Below are positions 12,501-24,600 of a DNA stretch of 64,000 nt, piece by piece. Position numbers and translations under genes: made by a program. The notes beneath the pieces are model-generated. The model saw only the letters and a list, made by a program, of their open reading frames with translations. It did not search any database and was not told the origin of the DNA. How positions within the stretch are numbered: the stretch's first letter is position 1; each line of letters opens with the position of its first letter. The stretch covers positions 36,593,280 through 36,657,279 of the forward strand of contig NC_083605.1 of NCBI RefSeq assembly GCF_029168945.1, in the 5' to 3' direction. The stretch comes from Cannabis sativa. Its lineage: Eukaryota > Streptophyta > Magnoliopsida > Rosales > Cannabaceae.

Positions 12501-13550
12501 TCAATGCTCAAATTTACATTTATCCATCAACCAGAATTGGAGATTTCATAAGTGGGAGTAGATCTACTCTTTATATTTTATCCTGTGGCTGGTGGGGGAG
12601 AGGGCTTTTGTGGTTATGCTTGTGTTATTTCATGTGTATCTTTTCTTTGTTTTGTCTTGCTAGGCATTTTTAACTGTAACCATTGATCTTTATGACATTT
12701 GATCTTCTTGTCTTGAATTTAGTTTGATCTTTTTATTTCTTCACATTTTCTAGGCCATTATAAAGATGGACAAGGGTGGATCTTTCTGTCTGAAAAACCT
12801 TAGCAGCAGGTTTTCAATATCTATGAACAGCAAAGAAATAGGCCCTAAGCAGAGTCTTAACCTTAATTCGAGTTGCTTGATCGAGGTACGTTCCTTTGGT
12901 TCCTTGTCACGCTGCTGCCTTGGTAAATAGTATTGCTAAGGCCCTTTTGAAGTAAATAAAATCTGATGTACTTGACCTCATTTAAATGCTTTGTGGAATG
13001 AGCTTGAGAGGTTAGAAAAATGCTTTCATCATTTTACAATACAAGAGTAGGTAAAGATTTGTAACTAAACAATTAAATCTAAACCTGCTTATTGGTATCT
13101 CACTATTTGTAACAGCTTTTTAACCATAGTAGGTAGGACCAGAAGTCATCAGTTTAGGTAAAAATATAAGACCCTTGGACAATCATAACAGTAATTTGAG
13201 AGTTGTTGCTCAAGTAATAGTTTCTAGAATATAAATGCCAAACTTATTTTCTGGCATTGTATTGGAGGAGGATCTTTGTTGAAATTTCTCTGGTCAGAAG
13301 TTGTAGGCTTTTTTTTTTCTTTTTTAATTTAATCACCATTCATCATGTAGCCTTAATTGTTTATATTAAAACAAATTAAACACACATATCTGTCATCAAT
13401 TACATGTTAATCTTATATGATATGTCACAAATGGTGGATTTTCAGATAAGAGGAATGCCATTCATATTTGAGACGAACCCAACTCGTGTGAAAATGTATG
13501 TGGATAGCATGAAGACTAGCCAAATGCAGGAGGACCAAATACAAACATAG
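6572..13550 (+). CDS. Microspherule protein 1-like FHA-domain protein (EMB1967/At3g54350 type)
   Basis: Seven coding exons join in frame: 6572-6640, 8595-10625, 10745-10799, 11511-11659, 12217-12303, 12754-12885 and 13446-13550 (TAG), 875 residues in all. All introns are GT/AG. The N-terminus (MGALASISPWIPEDDLLLKN, then a VRELQDRW block near residue 45) is the MCRS_N domain. Exon 2 is a long serine/acidic, poorly structured linker ending in an acidic IPYYSDIEAM motif. Exon 4 encodes a basic helical QRAIASHGA/LYGRHSKHYI segment. Exons 5-7 encode a C-terminal FHA domain (about 769-855) with GRA, GREGRSNKISRRQ and the conserved SRR phosphopeptide-binding turn. The family acts in the nucleus, with links to INO80/NSL-type chromatin complexes and transcription; the Arabidopsis homologue is embryo-essential. 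That role is known for the family, not shown here. An in-frame extension of exon 2 to 10658 would truncate the protein before the FHA domain if intron 2 were retained. Confidence 0.9.
6641..8594 (+). other. Intron 1 of the MCRS1-like gene
   Basis: A 1954-nt intron separating the first 23 codons from the long exon 2. It contains a (GTTT)n run near 6870-6893, GT-rich simple sequence at 7845-7872 and a tRNA-like promoter pair. Small open frames inside are not conserved-looking. Long first introns often carry expression-enhancing signals, but none can be identified by eye. Confidence 0.75.
7820..7905 (+). repeat. tRNA-derived SINE-like relic in intron 1
   Basis: TGGCTGAGTGGG (7831-7842) resembles an RNA polymerase III A box and GGTTCAAGTCC (7879-7889) a B box, spaced 36 nt apart as in tRNA-derived SINEs. 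No complete tRNA cloverleaf forms. The tail is not obvious, so it may be only a head fragment. Confidence 0.45.
11901..12091 (+). repeat. Tandem duplication inside intron 4
   Basis: A segment of about 93 nt (11901-11990) beginning GCTTTTCTGT is repeated directly at 11995-12091 with few differences; both copies contain AATCCAAAAGTTTCCACAAC. It lies wholly inside the intron before the first FHA exon and does not disturb the splice sites. Confidence 0.8.
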
Positions 13551-13748
13551 AGGAGGTGCAATAAAAGGTATTCCTCATTAGAAGGTGCTCTTTTTACTCA
13601 TGACAAATGGTGAATTTTTCTCTTTTAATATTCTAATTGCTCTTCCGGGTCATCTAAGTTTTTTTCTTTTTTCTCTTTTACAATCTAACAGCATGAGAGC
13701 TTGAAATTTGCAAAATAATCTCATGTAGGGTCGCTTAGTGTACATATA
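13551..13748 (+). other. 3' UTR/3' flank of the MCRS1-like gene
   Basis: Sequence directly after the TAG. AATAAAAGG occurs near 13560 and other AT-rich stretches follow, but no poly(A) site can be fixed by eye. Confidence 0.4.
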
Positions 13749-14043
13749 GGTGGCGTTTGGTTGGAGGTAATGAAATGGAATGGAATGGAAAGAAAACAAT
13801 TTTTATTTCATTCTTTTGATCGGTTACATTTTAAAGTATTGGAATGTCATTTTCACCATTTTGGTGGAATAATTCTTCCATTTTGAAATAGAGAAAAAAA
13901 AAATAATTCCAATGAAATATGAGAAAAAATTTAATAATTTTTTTATCGATTTTTTTATGCATTTAAATTTTATTGCATTCCTATTTCTATTCTTATTTCT
14001 ATTATTATTCTTATATTTTCATTTTTCCTAACCAAACGCCACC
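13749..14043. mobile_element. MITE with GGTGGCGTTTGGTT terminal inverted repeats
   Basis: The left end GGTGGCGTTTGGTT is matched by the inverted right end AACCAAACGCCACC. Next to the left end is the GGAATGGAATGG-type run common in plant MITEs. The element is 295 bp and noncoding. Flanks are ATA/TTA, compatible with a PIF/Harbinger- or Tc1-type target but not exact. It resembles the MITEs at 21480 and 36101. Confidence 0.7.
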
Positions 14044-14046
14044 TTA

Positions 14047-17000
14047 GGGTTTGTTTGAGCGACTCTCAAGGTCGTTTAGTGTAATTTTTGGATCGCAGTA
14101 ATGACTTGAGGTTATTTTGCATATACATATATTTAGAAGTTATTATGCTAGTACATATTTCTATCAAAGTCAACATTCCTGAAGATGGTCGGCTGTTTCT
14201 TACCCAGAAGTTGAGCGTGGTGATAGTTTGGCAACATCCAATTCCAATTTACTCATTTTTCACTTGGGCTATATTTTTAAGTTACGATTTTGATGGAAAA
14301 AAATGTGAAAAATAAAAAATAACATCCAATCTAATTATAATTGGATATTTAATGTTTGGTAGTTAGTTGTAATTGAATTGGATTGATTTATGCACACTCT
14401 ATATTTTCCTTACCTACTAAAATTTAATTTCCAAACATAGCCTAAAGAGAAGGTAGTATATTTGATTTGGTGGAATAACATCGGAATGGAAAAGTCATTA
14501 GTAATAATGACACGTTTATTATACAGTATTTAGAATCAGAATAAATTAATAGAAAAATTTAACGGAATAAATAAAAAATAATCATAATCAATATTTGTAA
14601 TATATTGTTTACTAATTTTTTTTAGAAATAGAATAATAGTGATTTATCTTGTTTACTTTATCGAAATGCTTAAATTGATTAAATTGTCTTTTTGAGTTAA
14701 ATTATAACATATGGTAGTTATTTTTTAAAATATATTTTAAAGGATAAAATTGTTATTATATATTTAATATTAAAAAATAAAATAAAAATAAATTAAATTC
14801 ATTAGAGGAAATTACACTCTATACCCTTTTTATATTGTATTCTTTTATTTTTACTATCGTTTTTAAAGTCTATCATTTTTACTTTTTTTTAAAACATTGT
14901 ACCGATTTTACCCTTGTCACTTCAAGATACTCTCCATGTGACTCTCTTCTGTCAGGGTATTTTAGGTACAATATATATAAAAAGAGGTATGTTTTAAAGA
15001 AATATAAAATTAGAGGTAAATTTGATTAATTGATTAATAAAAGTGGTATTTTTCAACTTATCTTAATTCATTACCCTGACATTCCTTATAAAATTGATTC
15101 GGAAAGTATTCCTTTTTTTTTTATTATTAATCTCTTATTTAATCAATTTTTTTTTTCTTAATTTTAATAATGCAATTAAATAAATGTAAAAGATTGATTA
15201 TAAGTAAATATGCCATAAAAGTACATTTCATTATTTGCTTGATAAATTAGATAGGAGTAGTTTTTCCTTTCATACAAAATTCCGCTCAAAATTCGATGGA
15301 AAGACAATTCCATTCTGTAGTATGCACATTTAGAAAATTGTAATTATAATTAGAATAATTAATGGAAGCAATAAATTGATTTAAAATATAAAATAATTAA
15401 AAATAATACTTTATTATGTTGCTTACTAAATTGATTAAAAAGATAATCAAAATCATTTTATTTTGTTCATATAATTATAAAACATAAACGAAATGTTTTA
15501 ATTTAATTAAATTGTTAGAACATGTATGATGAAATGATTTATTATTTATAGATTTTTAAAGAGTATGTTTGTCTTTTTTATTTTTAATTAATTAATATAA
15601 ATTAAGTTAAAGAAAGAAAATTGTTATTCTTTATTTTTTCCTTAATTTGTGTGGTCTTACTAATTTTTTCAATTCCAAAATTTAGTAAATAAATGATGGA
15701 ATTCAATACAACACAATTGATTCATATATTTTTTTTAATAAACATGCTAGCACCTTTTAAAATTAAAGGTGCTCAAAGTAAACTAATTATATGTGGATAT
15801 AATAAAAAATAAATATATATTATACTGAAATATGCTTATTTATTTATTTTTAGGTTATATTAAAATGTTTATGAATCTTTTCATTAGTGATATATAAATA
15901 TATTATTTATTTGTAAAATAATAGTAATTTAATAAAACAAAAATCCTTTTAGAAGAAAAATTAATGGGTATTTTGGTGAAAATAATAAAAATTCTATTCC
16001 ATCCTTTTCTAAATATAACAATTCTTATTTAGCTATTGATTTCATAATTTTTACCAAATAAAAGAATAGAAATTTCATTCCATTAAATTTTTATTGAAAT
16101 ATTTGCACCAATAACTATTATTATTAAATTATTTAAGAATTTACCCTTACCTATTTTAATACTCACAATTTAGGCATTTCTTTTTTATAGGTATACCAAT
16201 GTATATTTATTGCTTCTCTCTCTTAAACTCTGCCTACATGCTAATTTTTTTTTTCTTTTTCTAGACAGTAGCTTTTTTTTTTTAATAATAAAAATCTTAT
16301 TTTTTCAAAATAACAGTAAACTAGGTTGATCAAATATTTTTTTTTTTTTACATTCTATTCTTTTTTTTTTATTATTTTACATTCTTTTTTGTTTTTTAAT
16401 CTAATTAGTAGTTTTAGAAAAAAATAATTATATGTATCAACGTGAATTGTATTTATGAAATTTTCTTAGACCATTTTATTGTTTTCAATACCGCTACACG
16501 CCTACTAAAATTAAAAATTAACCATATGTTTTTCTTTTACATTTTATTGACTCTCCTAGTTGATATACAATCAGATTTTTTTTAAAAAAAAAAAAATTAT
16601 GTGAATAAACGACACAAATTGTTATTATTCTCACTTTCTTTATTTTTTTTTATTTCAAAAGTTTTTTCAGCCACGCAATTTATTATTTGGACACAAAAAT
16701 TACACTATTATAATCTATTTTTTAAAGTGATCATTTTGACATGTTAGAAGCATATATTTTTCTGCTAAAAAAAAATGACTAAAATTAAAAGTTAGACTAA
16801 GGTTTCTTAAACAACAAAATAACACACTATAATTTAAAATCTAAACAAGAAATTATAAGTCTCCTCCAATATTTATCTTTTTACTTTTTTTTTCCTTTTT
16901 GTTTACTTCTTCTTTTTCTGACATTATTATCTTCTTCATTTATTTATTAATTTGTTTTTTTGAAAAAATCTTCTTCATTTATTATTATTTTTTTTATTAT

Positions 17001-17894
17001 TCTTTTTCTCTAAATTTATTAAATCTCTTAATTTTTTTTATTTTTCCTCTAACATTTAGATATCTCTCTTACATTTTAGTATGTGTTAAAAGAAACTTTT
17101 TTGTTCCTTTTTTATATTTTGTAACAAAAAGTAATAAAATTTAAAATTTAATAAACTTTAACATATCAAGTAACATCATAACTTAACTTAAAGTCTTTTA
17201 TTATTTTGTATTTAAAAGTTAAAATATAGTATACTAATAATAAATTTATTTAATAAAAAGAATTTAATATGTTAATAAAAAAACTTATAAAGTTACCAAA
17301 TAGTATCTAAAACATAATAGAATTAGTTACAATATGAAAATTATTATATATATATTAATTTTAAAGTTGTTTGATCAAAATAAGCAACCAAATGTGTATG
17401 AGAAAAAAATTATCTTGAATTAATTTTTTTCTAATAAAAAGTAACTAATTGATATATTATTTACATCAAAAGCAACCAAAAGGTTGCTTTTTTAAAATTT
17501 GCAAAACACTAAAATTTCTGGAAGCGAGATTTTTTTTATTTTTTTCAATTTTCGGTAATTATTTTATATTTCGGTATTTATGCTGACGTGGCAATCGGTA
17601 TTTGTGCAAATAATTTTCTTAAAGGTATTTTTATAAATAAAATTAATTTTAGGTATAATATTGAAAAGACCCCATTTTTATTCCTATTACCATTCCATTT
17701 TTATTTTGTAACCAAACACCATATAATTTCCTTTCCCTCATTCAATTTATTTTCAGAGAAATGTACATTCTTCAATTTCTTTTGTAATTGCAAGGGAAAG
17801 TTTGGAATAAATTATCCATACCGAAATATAAATTCATCTTCTGGCTTTTTTGGTTTTGGATAGATTGAGATTCAAATCAAAATTATTCAAGTAT
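14047..17894. other. Very AT-rich intergenic stretch with decayed repeat fragments
   Basis: No gene is supported. Several pieces resemble decayed MITE ends (for example the ACCAAACACC stretch near 17713). A palindromic AGCAACCAAAAGGTTGCT lies at about 17471. GACGTGGCAA at 17584 recurs at about 25538 inside the large TIR element. Open frames here are low-complexity Phe/Tyr/Ile runs. Confidence 0.5.
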
Positions 17895-18262
17895 AATATA
17901 TGTTTAGATGAGAAATGCCCAATTTGTGAAATGGGTAAAGAAACCGGAGAGTATTTATTCTTCAATTGTCACTTGAGTTAGTATTGGCTGAAATAAAAAA
18001 GTGGTTGAATTGTGCAATTACAGTAGTATCGATTTTGAGGCTACTACAGTGATTGCATAGATCGAAAATGAATAGATTTCAGCGCCAATTTTTTCAGTAA
18101 CATTAGTAGCGATAATATACTACATATGGTGGTGCAGGAATGAAGTTCTTTGGAATATGAAAATTTATATAATTGATGTAATTGTAAAAAGAATTAAATA
18201 TGATGTTAAAGTAGAATCTAGAGTATAATGCTTCAAAAAGTGGCAAGGAAAAATTTAGAATG
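17895..18262 (+). pseudogene. LINE (non-LTR retrotransposon) C-terminal zinc-binding domain relic
   Basis: From 17907 the frame reads DEKCPICEMGKETGEYLFF and continues through CHLS, matching the zf-RVT domain that follows reverse transcriptase in plant LINEs (CPxC..E..EHLFF.C pattern). Downstream, in another frame, come IIYYIWWCRNEVLWN and then VIVKRIKYDVK, which are also typical of the LINE C-terminus. Several stops and frameshifts separate these blocks, so it is dead. The polymerase part is missing, and the relic ends where the next TIR element begins. Confidence 0.65.
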
Positions 18263-18273
18263 ATTTAAATAAG

Positions 18274-19813
18274 AGGAAATTACAGGATTTTAAAAGTTCT
18301 TATGATAAATATGGCACATTTAAGTTTGACCAATATATGATATTTTTTTTTTATTTTTAGGTCTTTTTATAGTATTTGATATACCATATATATGTAATTA
18401 GGTTTTCAAATCCCATATTTAATATTTTTATTTGTTTAGGAAGTTTTATTTGTCACTGATGCCAGAAAAGTCGCCGGAGTAGCAGTCGGTGCCAGGAAAG
18501 TCGTCAGAGTTGCTGCAGACGCCGGAAAATTCGTCGTAATTGGCATTGTCGCCGGAAAAATTACTGAAAAAATCACCAAGAAACCGGTTTCTTCACAAAG
18601 AAACAGGTTTCTTGGTGATTTTTCCGTTGACCAATTCTGACGACTATTCTGACGCTAGCAGCTACTCCGGCAACTTTTTTGGCACCGACAACAAACTTCA
18701 GAAAAGTCATCAGAATGGGCATAGTCGCTGGAAAAATTACCAAGAAACTAGTTTCTAGTTTCTGGTTTCTTGATGAAGAAACCAGTTTTTTGGTGATTTT
18801 TCTGACGACAATGGCAATTTCGATGACTTTTCAGGCTTTGGTTGCAACTCTGACGACTAATACACCGGAAGCTACTCCGGTGACTTTTCAGTACCGACAG
18901 TAAACTCTGGATCGAATTTGGCATTGTCGCCGAAAAAATTACCGGAAAAATCACCAAGAAACTGTTTTTTTTTCTTCATCAAGAAACTAATTTCTTATTT
19001 TTTTTTGTATTTTTTTTCTCTATTTGGTTGATTGATGAAACTGGTTTCAATTATTTTCAGTGTATATCATTTTTGTTTTGTTTTCATAATCTTTATTATA
19101 ATTGTGTAACAAAATTAGTTCCTTGATGAAGAAACCACTTTCTTAGTGAAGAAACCGGTTTTTTGATGAAAAAATCACTTTCTTGGTAATTTTTCTAGTG
19201 ATTTCGCTGGCGACAATGCCAATTCTGACGAATTTTTTGATGCCGGCAATAACTTCGGCTATTTTTCCGACACCGACAACTACTCCGACGACTTTTCCGG
19301 CACGACGACTTTTCCGGCACCAACATCAAACTCCAGAATAGTCGTCGGACTTGGCATTGTCACCTAGTAAAATCACCAAGAAACCGGTTTCTTCATCAAA
19401 AAACCAGTTTCTTGGTGACTTTTACAGCGACAATGCTAATTCTGATGAATTTTTCGGCACCGGCAACAACTCTAACGACTTTTCTGGCACCGACAACTAC
19501 TCCGACGAATTTTCCAGTGCCGACAGTAAACTCCAGTGATTTTTCCAGCACGAGTGATAACTTCGACGATCACTATAGTTTTATTTATTTTATTTTTTAA
19601 AAAAAATAAATATGAAGAGAATTTTAATATTTTTTTATGGTAATTTAATTAAGTTTTTATTTTTTTATAAATTTTAAATTCAGATTATTTTTCTAAAAAA
19701 ATTAATATTTTTAGTTTGATTGGTTAGATAATACCATATTTAGTATCATTTACTTTTTATGCCATATTTATTATAACCTTAATAATTTTTCTCATATTTT
19801 TGAAAATAACCCT
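18274..19813. mobile_element. Palindrome-rich TIR element X1 (MULE-like, noncoding)
   Basis: The ends share inverted AT-rich motifs: TTATGATAAATATGGCA on the left, and on the reversed right end TTATAATAAATATGGCA preceded by GGGTTATTTTCAAAAATATG. The interior (18450-19570) is unusually GC-rich for this region and is built from inverted copies of CCGGAAAAGTCGTCGGAGT-like arms around GAAACCGGTTTC or close variants (about 18588, 18600, 18743, 19147, 19379). Short open frames inside are by-products of this repetition. The phrase GATGAAACTGGTTTCAATTA at 19033 recurs exactly at 22339 in element X2, linking the two. Confidence 0.6.
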
Positions 19814-19814
19814 T

Positions 19815-20084
19815 TAAACAATTGTAAACAATTATAAAAAGTGGCAGGTTTTAAATGATGCTACTAGAATGTAAAACTTTGTTTAGTAAAATACATACTA
19901 ATCTAACTGAAATGTACATTAAAAAAAAACAGATATCTTAATATTGTACCCAAAACATATATGTAGTTAAAAAAAAAGTGGGATATGAAGATGGTACCAA
20001 CCTTGAAGAAATTACCTTAATGTGGTCGATGTAGAAATGGTGTCGGGTGCTCTAGTAAGCAAGAAGTATATATATAGCTTCCTT
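19815..20084. other. Spacer before duplicated unit D1
   Basis: An AT-rich stretch with no supported feature. Confidence 0.45.
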
Positions 20085-20729
20085 GAATAATACAAAAAGA
20101 TACAATGTTTAGGTTTTGGAATATAGCTTTCTGAAGAGTAATACAAAAAGATTCAAAGAACTGCTATAGTTTGTTTAAGTTTTGGGATATAATGTTTTGG
20201 ATTTAGAGAAAATGTGAAGCAATAGCTTAATACATATATATACAGAAATATTAACTTCTTAACCAAAATTGAAATTAGAGAGTTTATAATATAAAATCTA
20301 GTTTCATATATCAATTTATGTTTTGTTGATGAAAAGTATTTATACAAATATAAATAACTTTAATGTATCTTTAAACATTTTTTTTAACTTTAATTTATAA
20401 ATTTATAATTGATTTATTATAGGGATAATTTCAAAAAAAAAAAAAAAATATATATAAACACAAAAAAATTACAAAAATACAGTTGTATAGAATTTTAAAT
20501 ATTTTTACGATTTTATTTACAGAAATGAGTTTTTGATATATTTTTATATTATACTTTTATTAATTTGTTGTTAATTTTTTGTTATTTGTATGTTATTTTA
20601 ATATTGTTTAGATATTATTTTTCTGTTGTTTTTATATGATTTTTATAGAACACTATAAAAATATTAAAAAAAATCTTAAAATGTAAAAATATATAAATTT
20701 TATAAAAAATACTACTTTATCCAATTATC

Positions 20730-20995
20730 CCTTCATTATAATCAATCTAATTTAGTTATTATTCATCATGTTATTACATTTAGCCTTGTTGTTTTTTTTT
20801 CTTTTCTATGTAAGTACCTCTATTATATGTTTTTTTTTTTTCCCTTAAACCGTTCATTACATATTTAATTTTACATGATATGTTACAAATGAATATTTTT
20901 AAACAAACTGACGTGAATATTTGGAAAATGTGAAAATATATGTGTATAGCATGAAGACTACCCAAATGCAAGAGAACCAAACGCAACCGTAGAAG
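20730..20995 (+). pseudogene. 3' fragment of an MCRS1-like gene (D1 copy)
   Basis: The stretch 20929-20992 closely matches the last exon of the gene at 6572 (GTGAAAAT.TATGTG.ATAGC followed by ATGAAGACTA.CCAAATG) and ends in the equivalent TAG. Upstream, the intron 6 end is also recognisable (ATGATATGT.ACAAATG). The acceptor and first half of the exon are degraded, so the FHA end is not coded. It is a duplicated remnant. Confidence 0.65.
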
Positions 20996-21026
20996 AGGTC
21001 ACTACTACAAGAGGACCAAACAAATA

Positions 21027-21041
21027 TTTATTATTATTATT

Positions 21042-21092
<51 letters not shown>
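21027..21092. repeat. (ATT)n/(AAT)n microsatellite
   Basis: A run of TTA trinucleotides switches into a long AAT run. The D2 counterpart (near 35676) has only a few units, so the array differs in length between the duplicates. Confidence 0.9.
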
Positions 21093-21096
<4 letters not shown>

Positions 21097-21194
21097 TATC
21101 AACTTTTTAACATATTGTGTTTTCGCACTAGTCTATTAGTGCCAAAGGGTTCCACCATATAAGTTTACTGGTCTAGTTTTATTTCATGTTTTAG

Positions 21195-21454
21195 AGGTTT
21201 CTACGCATCTTGAAAAAAAAAATAAAAAAATATATATATTAATTAGTTACAATATATATTTATAAAAGATTATATGTAGATTTAATAGTAAGTTTGGTGT
21301 AATGGTTAAGTTAGATTATGTTATAGGTTAAAAGTTCAAATCTTACTAATAACATTTTTTTTCTTTTTAAGTTTACTTTTGCCCTCTACTTTACAAAAAA
21401 AAAAAAATAAATAAATAAATTACGTCTCCTCACTTTAAATCCTGGGTCTGCCAT
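21195..21454 (+). mobile_element. Truncated hAT/SINE-like element (D1 copy)
   Basis: The right part matches the intact D2 copy at 35794-36075, including the A-box-like TGGTGTAATGGTTAAG, the B-box-like AAGTTCAAATC and the right flank TGGTGAGAT (21455-21463). The left end and left target duplication are deleted. Confidence 0.55.
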
Positions 21455-21667
21455 TGGTGAGATGATAATTGTTATACATTTAAGATACATTTGGTTAGAA
21501 GTAATGAAATAGAATTGAATAGAAATGAATAAAGTTTCGTTCCATTCTTTTATTTAGTTGTATTTTAATATATTAGAATCATTTCAATGGAGTGACTTTC
21601 CTATTTTGAAATGGATGAAAAAACTATTCCAATATATGGAATATGAGAATGATTTAATTTTTTTTTT

Positions 21668-24600
21668 GGGCTATTTACAAAAATATGGGAAAATAAAGAT
21701 AAGTTTTGATATATATGGCATAAAAACTTAATTACACTAAATATGACATTTTTTAAAAAAACTTACAAATATGGGAAAAAGTCTTGAGTAATGCCATAAA
21801 AAACTTAAAATTTGTGTTTTTTTATTATTTATTTTTTCTTTTTTAAAAAATAAAATACTAAAATAAATAAAAAATAATCTCAACTATAGATATTTTTTTT
21901 TTTTTTACAGAAATTAAACTTGTTTTTTTTTTTTTTAATTTAAACTACTATTTTTTTTCTTTGTTTTTTTGTTAAAAACTAATTATTTCATTAAAAGCAA
22001 CAGAAAAAAAAAAAAAAACCAGTTTCATCAACATCATCCTGAAGAAAAAACAATATAAAAAATTATAATCTAAAGATAATATAAACTTTAAAAATCAGTT
22101 CATCAAACATTGAAAGAAACTATTAATTTCATTAAAAGAATAAAAAAAATAGTTTCATTATGTTATTAGAATTTTTTTTCAAGTTACTTTTTTATTATTT
22201 TGTTTCTAGGTTGGAAACTTACACTTATATTTTGTTATTAAATTATTGGTAGGCATTATGTGTTGTTTTGATTATATTTGTGATTAGTATTTTTTTTTTT
22301 GTATATTTGTGTGTGTGTATGTTTTTATTTGATTGTTTGATGAAACTGGTTTCAATTAACTTTATTATTAACATTTGTATTTTGTTATGATTTTTTATAA
22401 CGTCAAAACTGGTTTCACATGTCGAAACTGGTTTCACATGTTTTAACTATTCTGTAATGGGGTTGCTCAATTTTTATGATATTATTATATATTTTTTCGT
22501 TTGTATAAAACCAGTTTTATTATTGTATGATATTTGAACAACAATTTTTATTTTATTTTAATTAATCAGTTTCTGACATACATATTATTTTATTATTTTC
22601 ATAACTGGTTTTTTTAAGTAATTAATTTTTTTTTTATTGTTGTTCATAATTGAGTTTTATTCAATTTTTTATTAATTTATCTCAAGAAACTGGTTTTTAT
22701 TTGTTTGTTTTTATTTTGGTTGTTTTACTAACTGGTTTCTCACATTCCACTGTTTTTTTTTGTTATTCTTCTATGGTTTTTATTGCACTTTTGTCTCTTT
22801 AATTTTCTTTGTTTCTTTTTTTTTTTTTTCTCTTTGATTTTAATTTGTGATTCTCTTTGTTATATTTGCTGCATATTGTATGTTTAAATTAACTCTAATT
22901 TTTGAGCAAGCAAATAAAAAATTAAATGCCAAAATAAAGAATGAAGTTAGAAGTTTGATTATTAGGTATTGATATAAATTTTATATGTTCGAAACTGGTT
23001 TTTAAATTTAGTATCGTTAATTTGTAAAAGTTTAGTTATTAGGCATTGTGTATTTTTTATTATGTTATTGTTGAAACTATTTTTTTTTTTGCCTCTTTTA
23101 ATGAAATAATTCGTTTATTTTAATATTGATGAAACTGGTTTTTAAAGTTAGTATCGTCTTTAGATTGTAATTTTTTTCATTATCTTGTTGATGAAACTAT
23201 TTTTTGTATTCTTTAAATGAAATTATTAGTTTCTTTCAATGTTGATGAAACTAGTTTTTAAAGTTTGGATTCTTTTTAGATTATGATTTTTTATATTGTT
23301 TTTTTTTTAGGATGATATTGATGAAACTGGTTTTTTTTTTTTCTGCTGTTTTTAATGGAATAATTAGTTTTTAACAAAAAAAAAACGAATAGTAGTTTAA
23401 ATAAAAAAACAAGTTTAATTTTTGTAAAAAAAAATGAAATATAAAAATGTACACTTATTATATATATTAAGAGAAAAAAATTAGGTTGAGAAAAAAATTG
23501 AAAAAAAAAGAGAGAGACACAAAGAGAAATTAGAAAAAAAAAATAGAGAGAGATAAGCGAAAGAAAGAAAAAAAAAGGAAAATTTACACATAACTACATA
23601 AATTGCAATTATATTTTAAAAATATGGTGGATCTATTATAAATTAAAAATATGACGTTGTATCTTACCGTTTTTAAAATAATTATTTTTTTCCTTTTGAT
23701 AGTGTCAGCCCATCACATTCACCTTCTACCAGGTCTAATAATTTTGCAAAAAGATCATGATCTACAATTTTCTTAGCTATTTTTAAAACTATAATGTGTT
23801 ATTTTTGTGTGTATAATAATATATAATCAAATGATTATTAATAAACTTATCCAAGAAAAATAATTATTAATAAACTATGTGACTTATTTTATTTTATTGT
23901 GATAAAGTAAAATAAATATATATATTTATATTTTCTATGAAAGTAATGTAAAATTATCTTAAAAACATAATATAATATAAAAATGAACATATAGTTTTAA
24001 AAATGACTACTCAAAATATAGAAGGTTACATATATGAGATATTTTTATTTATCGACATCATAACTAACTACATCCCTACTCATTAATTTTGAAAATAAAC
24101 TTAAAAGTTATTCAAATGTATATGAAATAATAAAATAGTATAATATAACTTAAAAATAACTAACTCATTATTAAGATGAATACACATGAGTAACAATTTT
24201 TATTAATTAACAAATAAATCTTATTTTTAAAATTCAGAATACCTATATATATAATATATGAGTGACGAAATGTGTATTATTACTTTGTTTTATTTGAATA
24301 TTACTATGAAGTATACTAAATAAAATTATTTCATATATATAATTACTTGTTATATTATCTGAAGTATACTAATAGGTTTATTGACGTATGTCATTATGTT
24401 TAATTATAGTTTACTCTGTATTGAAAAAAAAAAATATTGTTCCAACAAATATAAACTAGTAAGTTTATTGACATATATAATGGTAGGCTATATCCAATAT
24501 ACAAAAAGAAAAAGAAAAATTTGTTTCAATATGCCAATATAAACTAATAAAATTTATTAGCATATACAATAGTATAGGCTATACAAAAAAGCTACTACGT

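Noticed and set aside
14835..17144. Phe/Tyr/Ile-rich open frames in the AT-rich stretch
   Set aside because: The composition is what AT-rich noncoding DNA yields, with no homology or codon pattern.
18540..19600. Several 60-75 codon open frames in the X1 element
   Set aside because: They arise from the repeated inverted arms, overlap each other in different frames and have no recognisable domain.
21285..21355. Possible tRNA gene from A/B-box-like sequences
   Set aside because: The arms do not form a cloverleaf; it is better explained as a SINE-like or hAT-like repeat.
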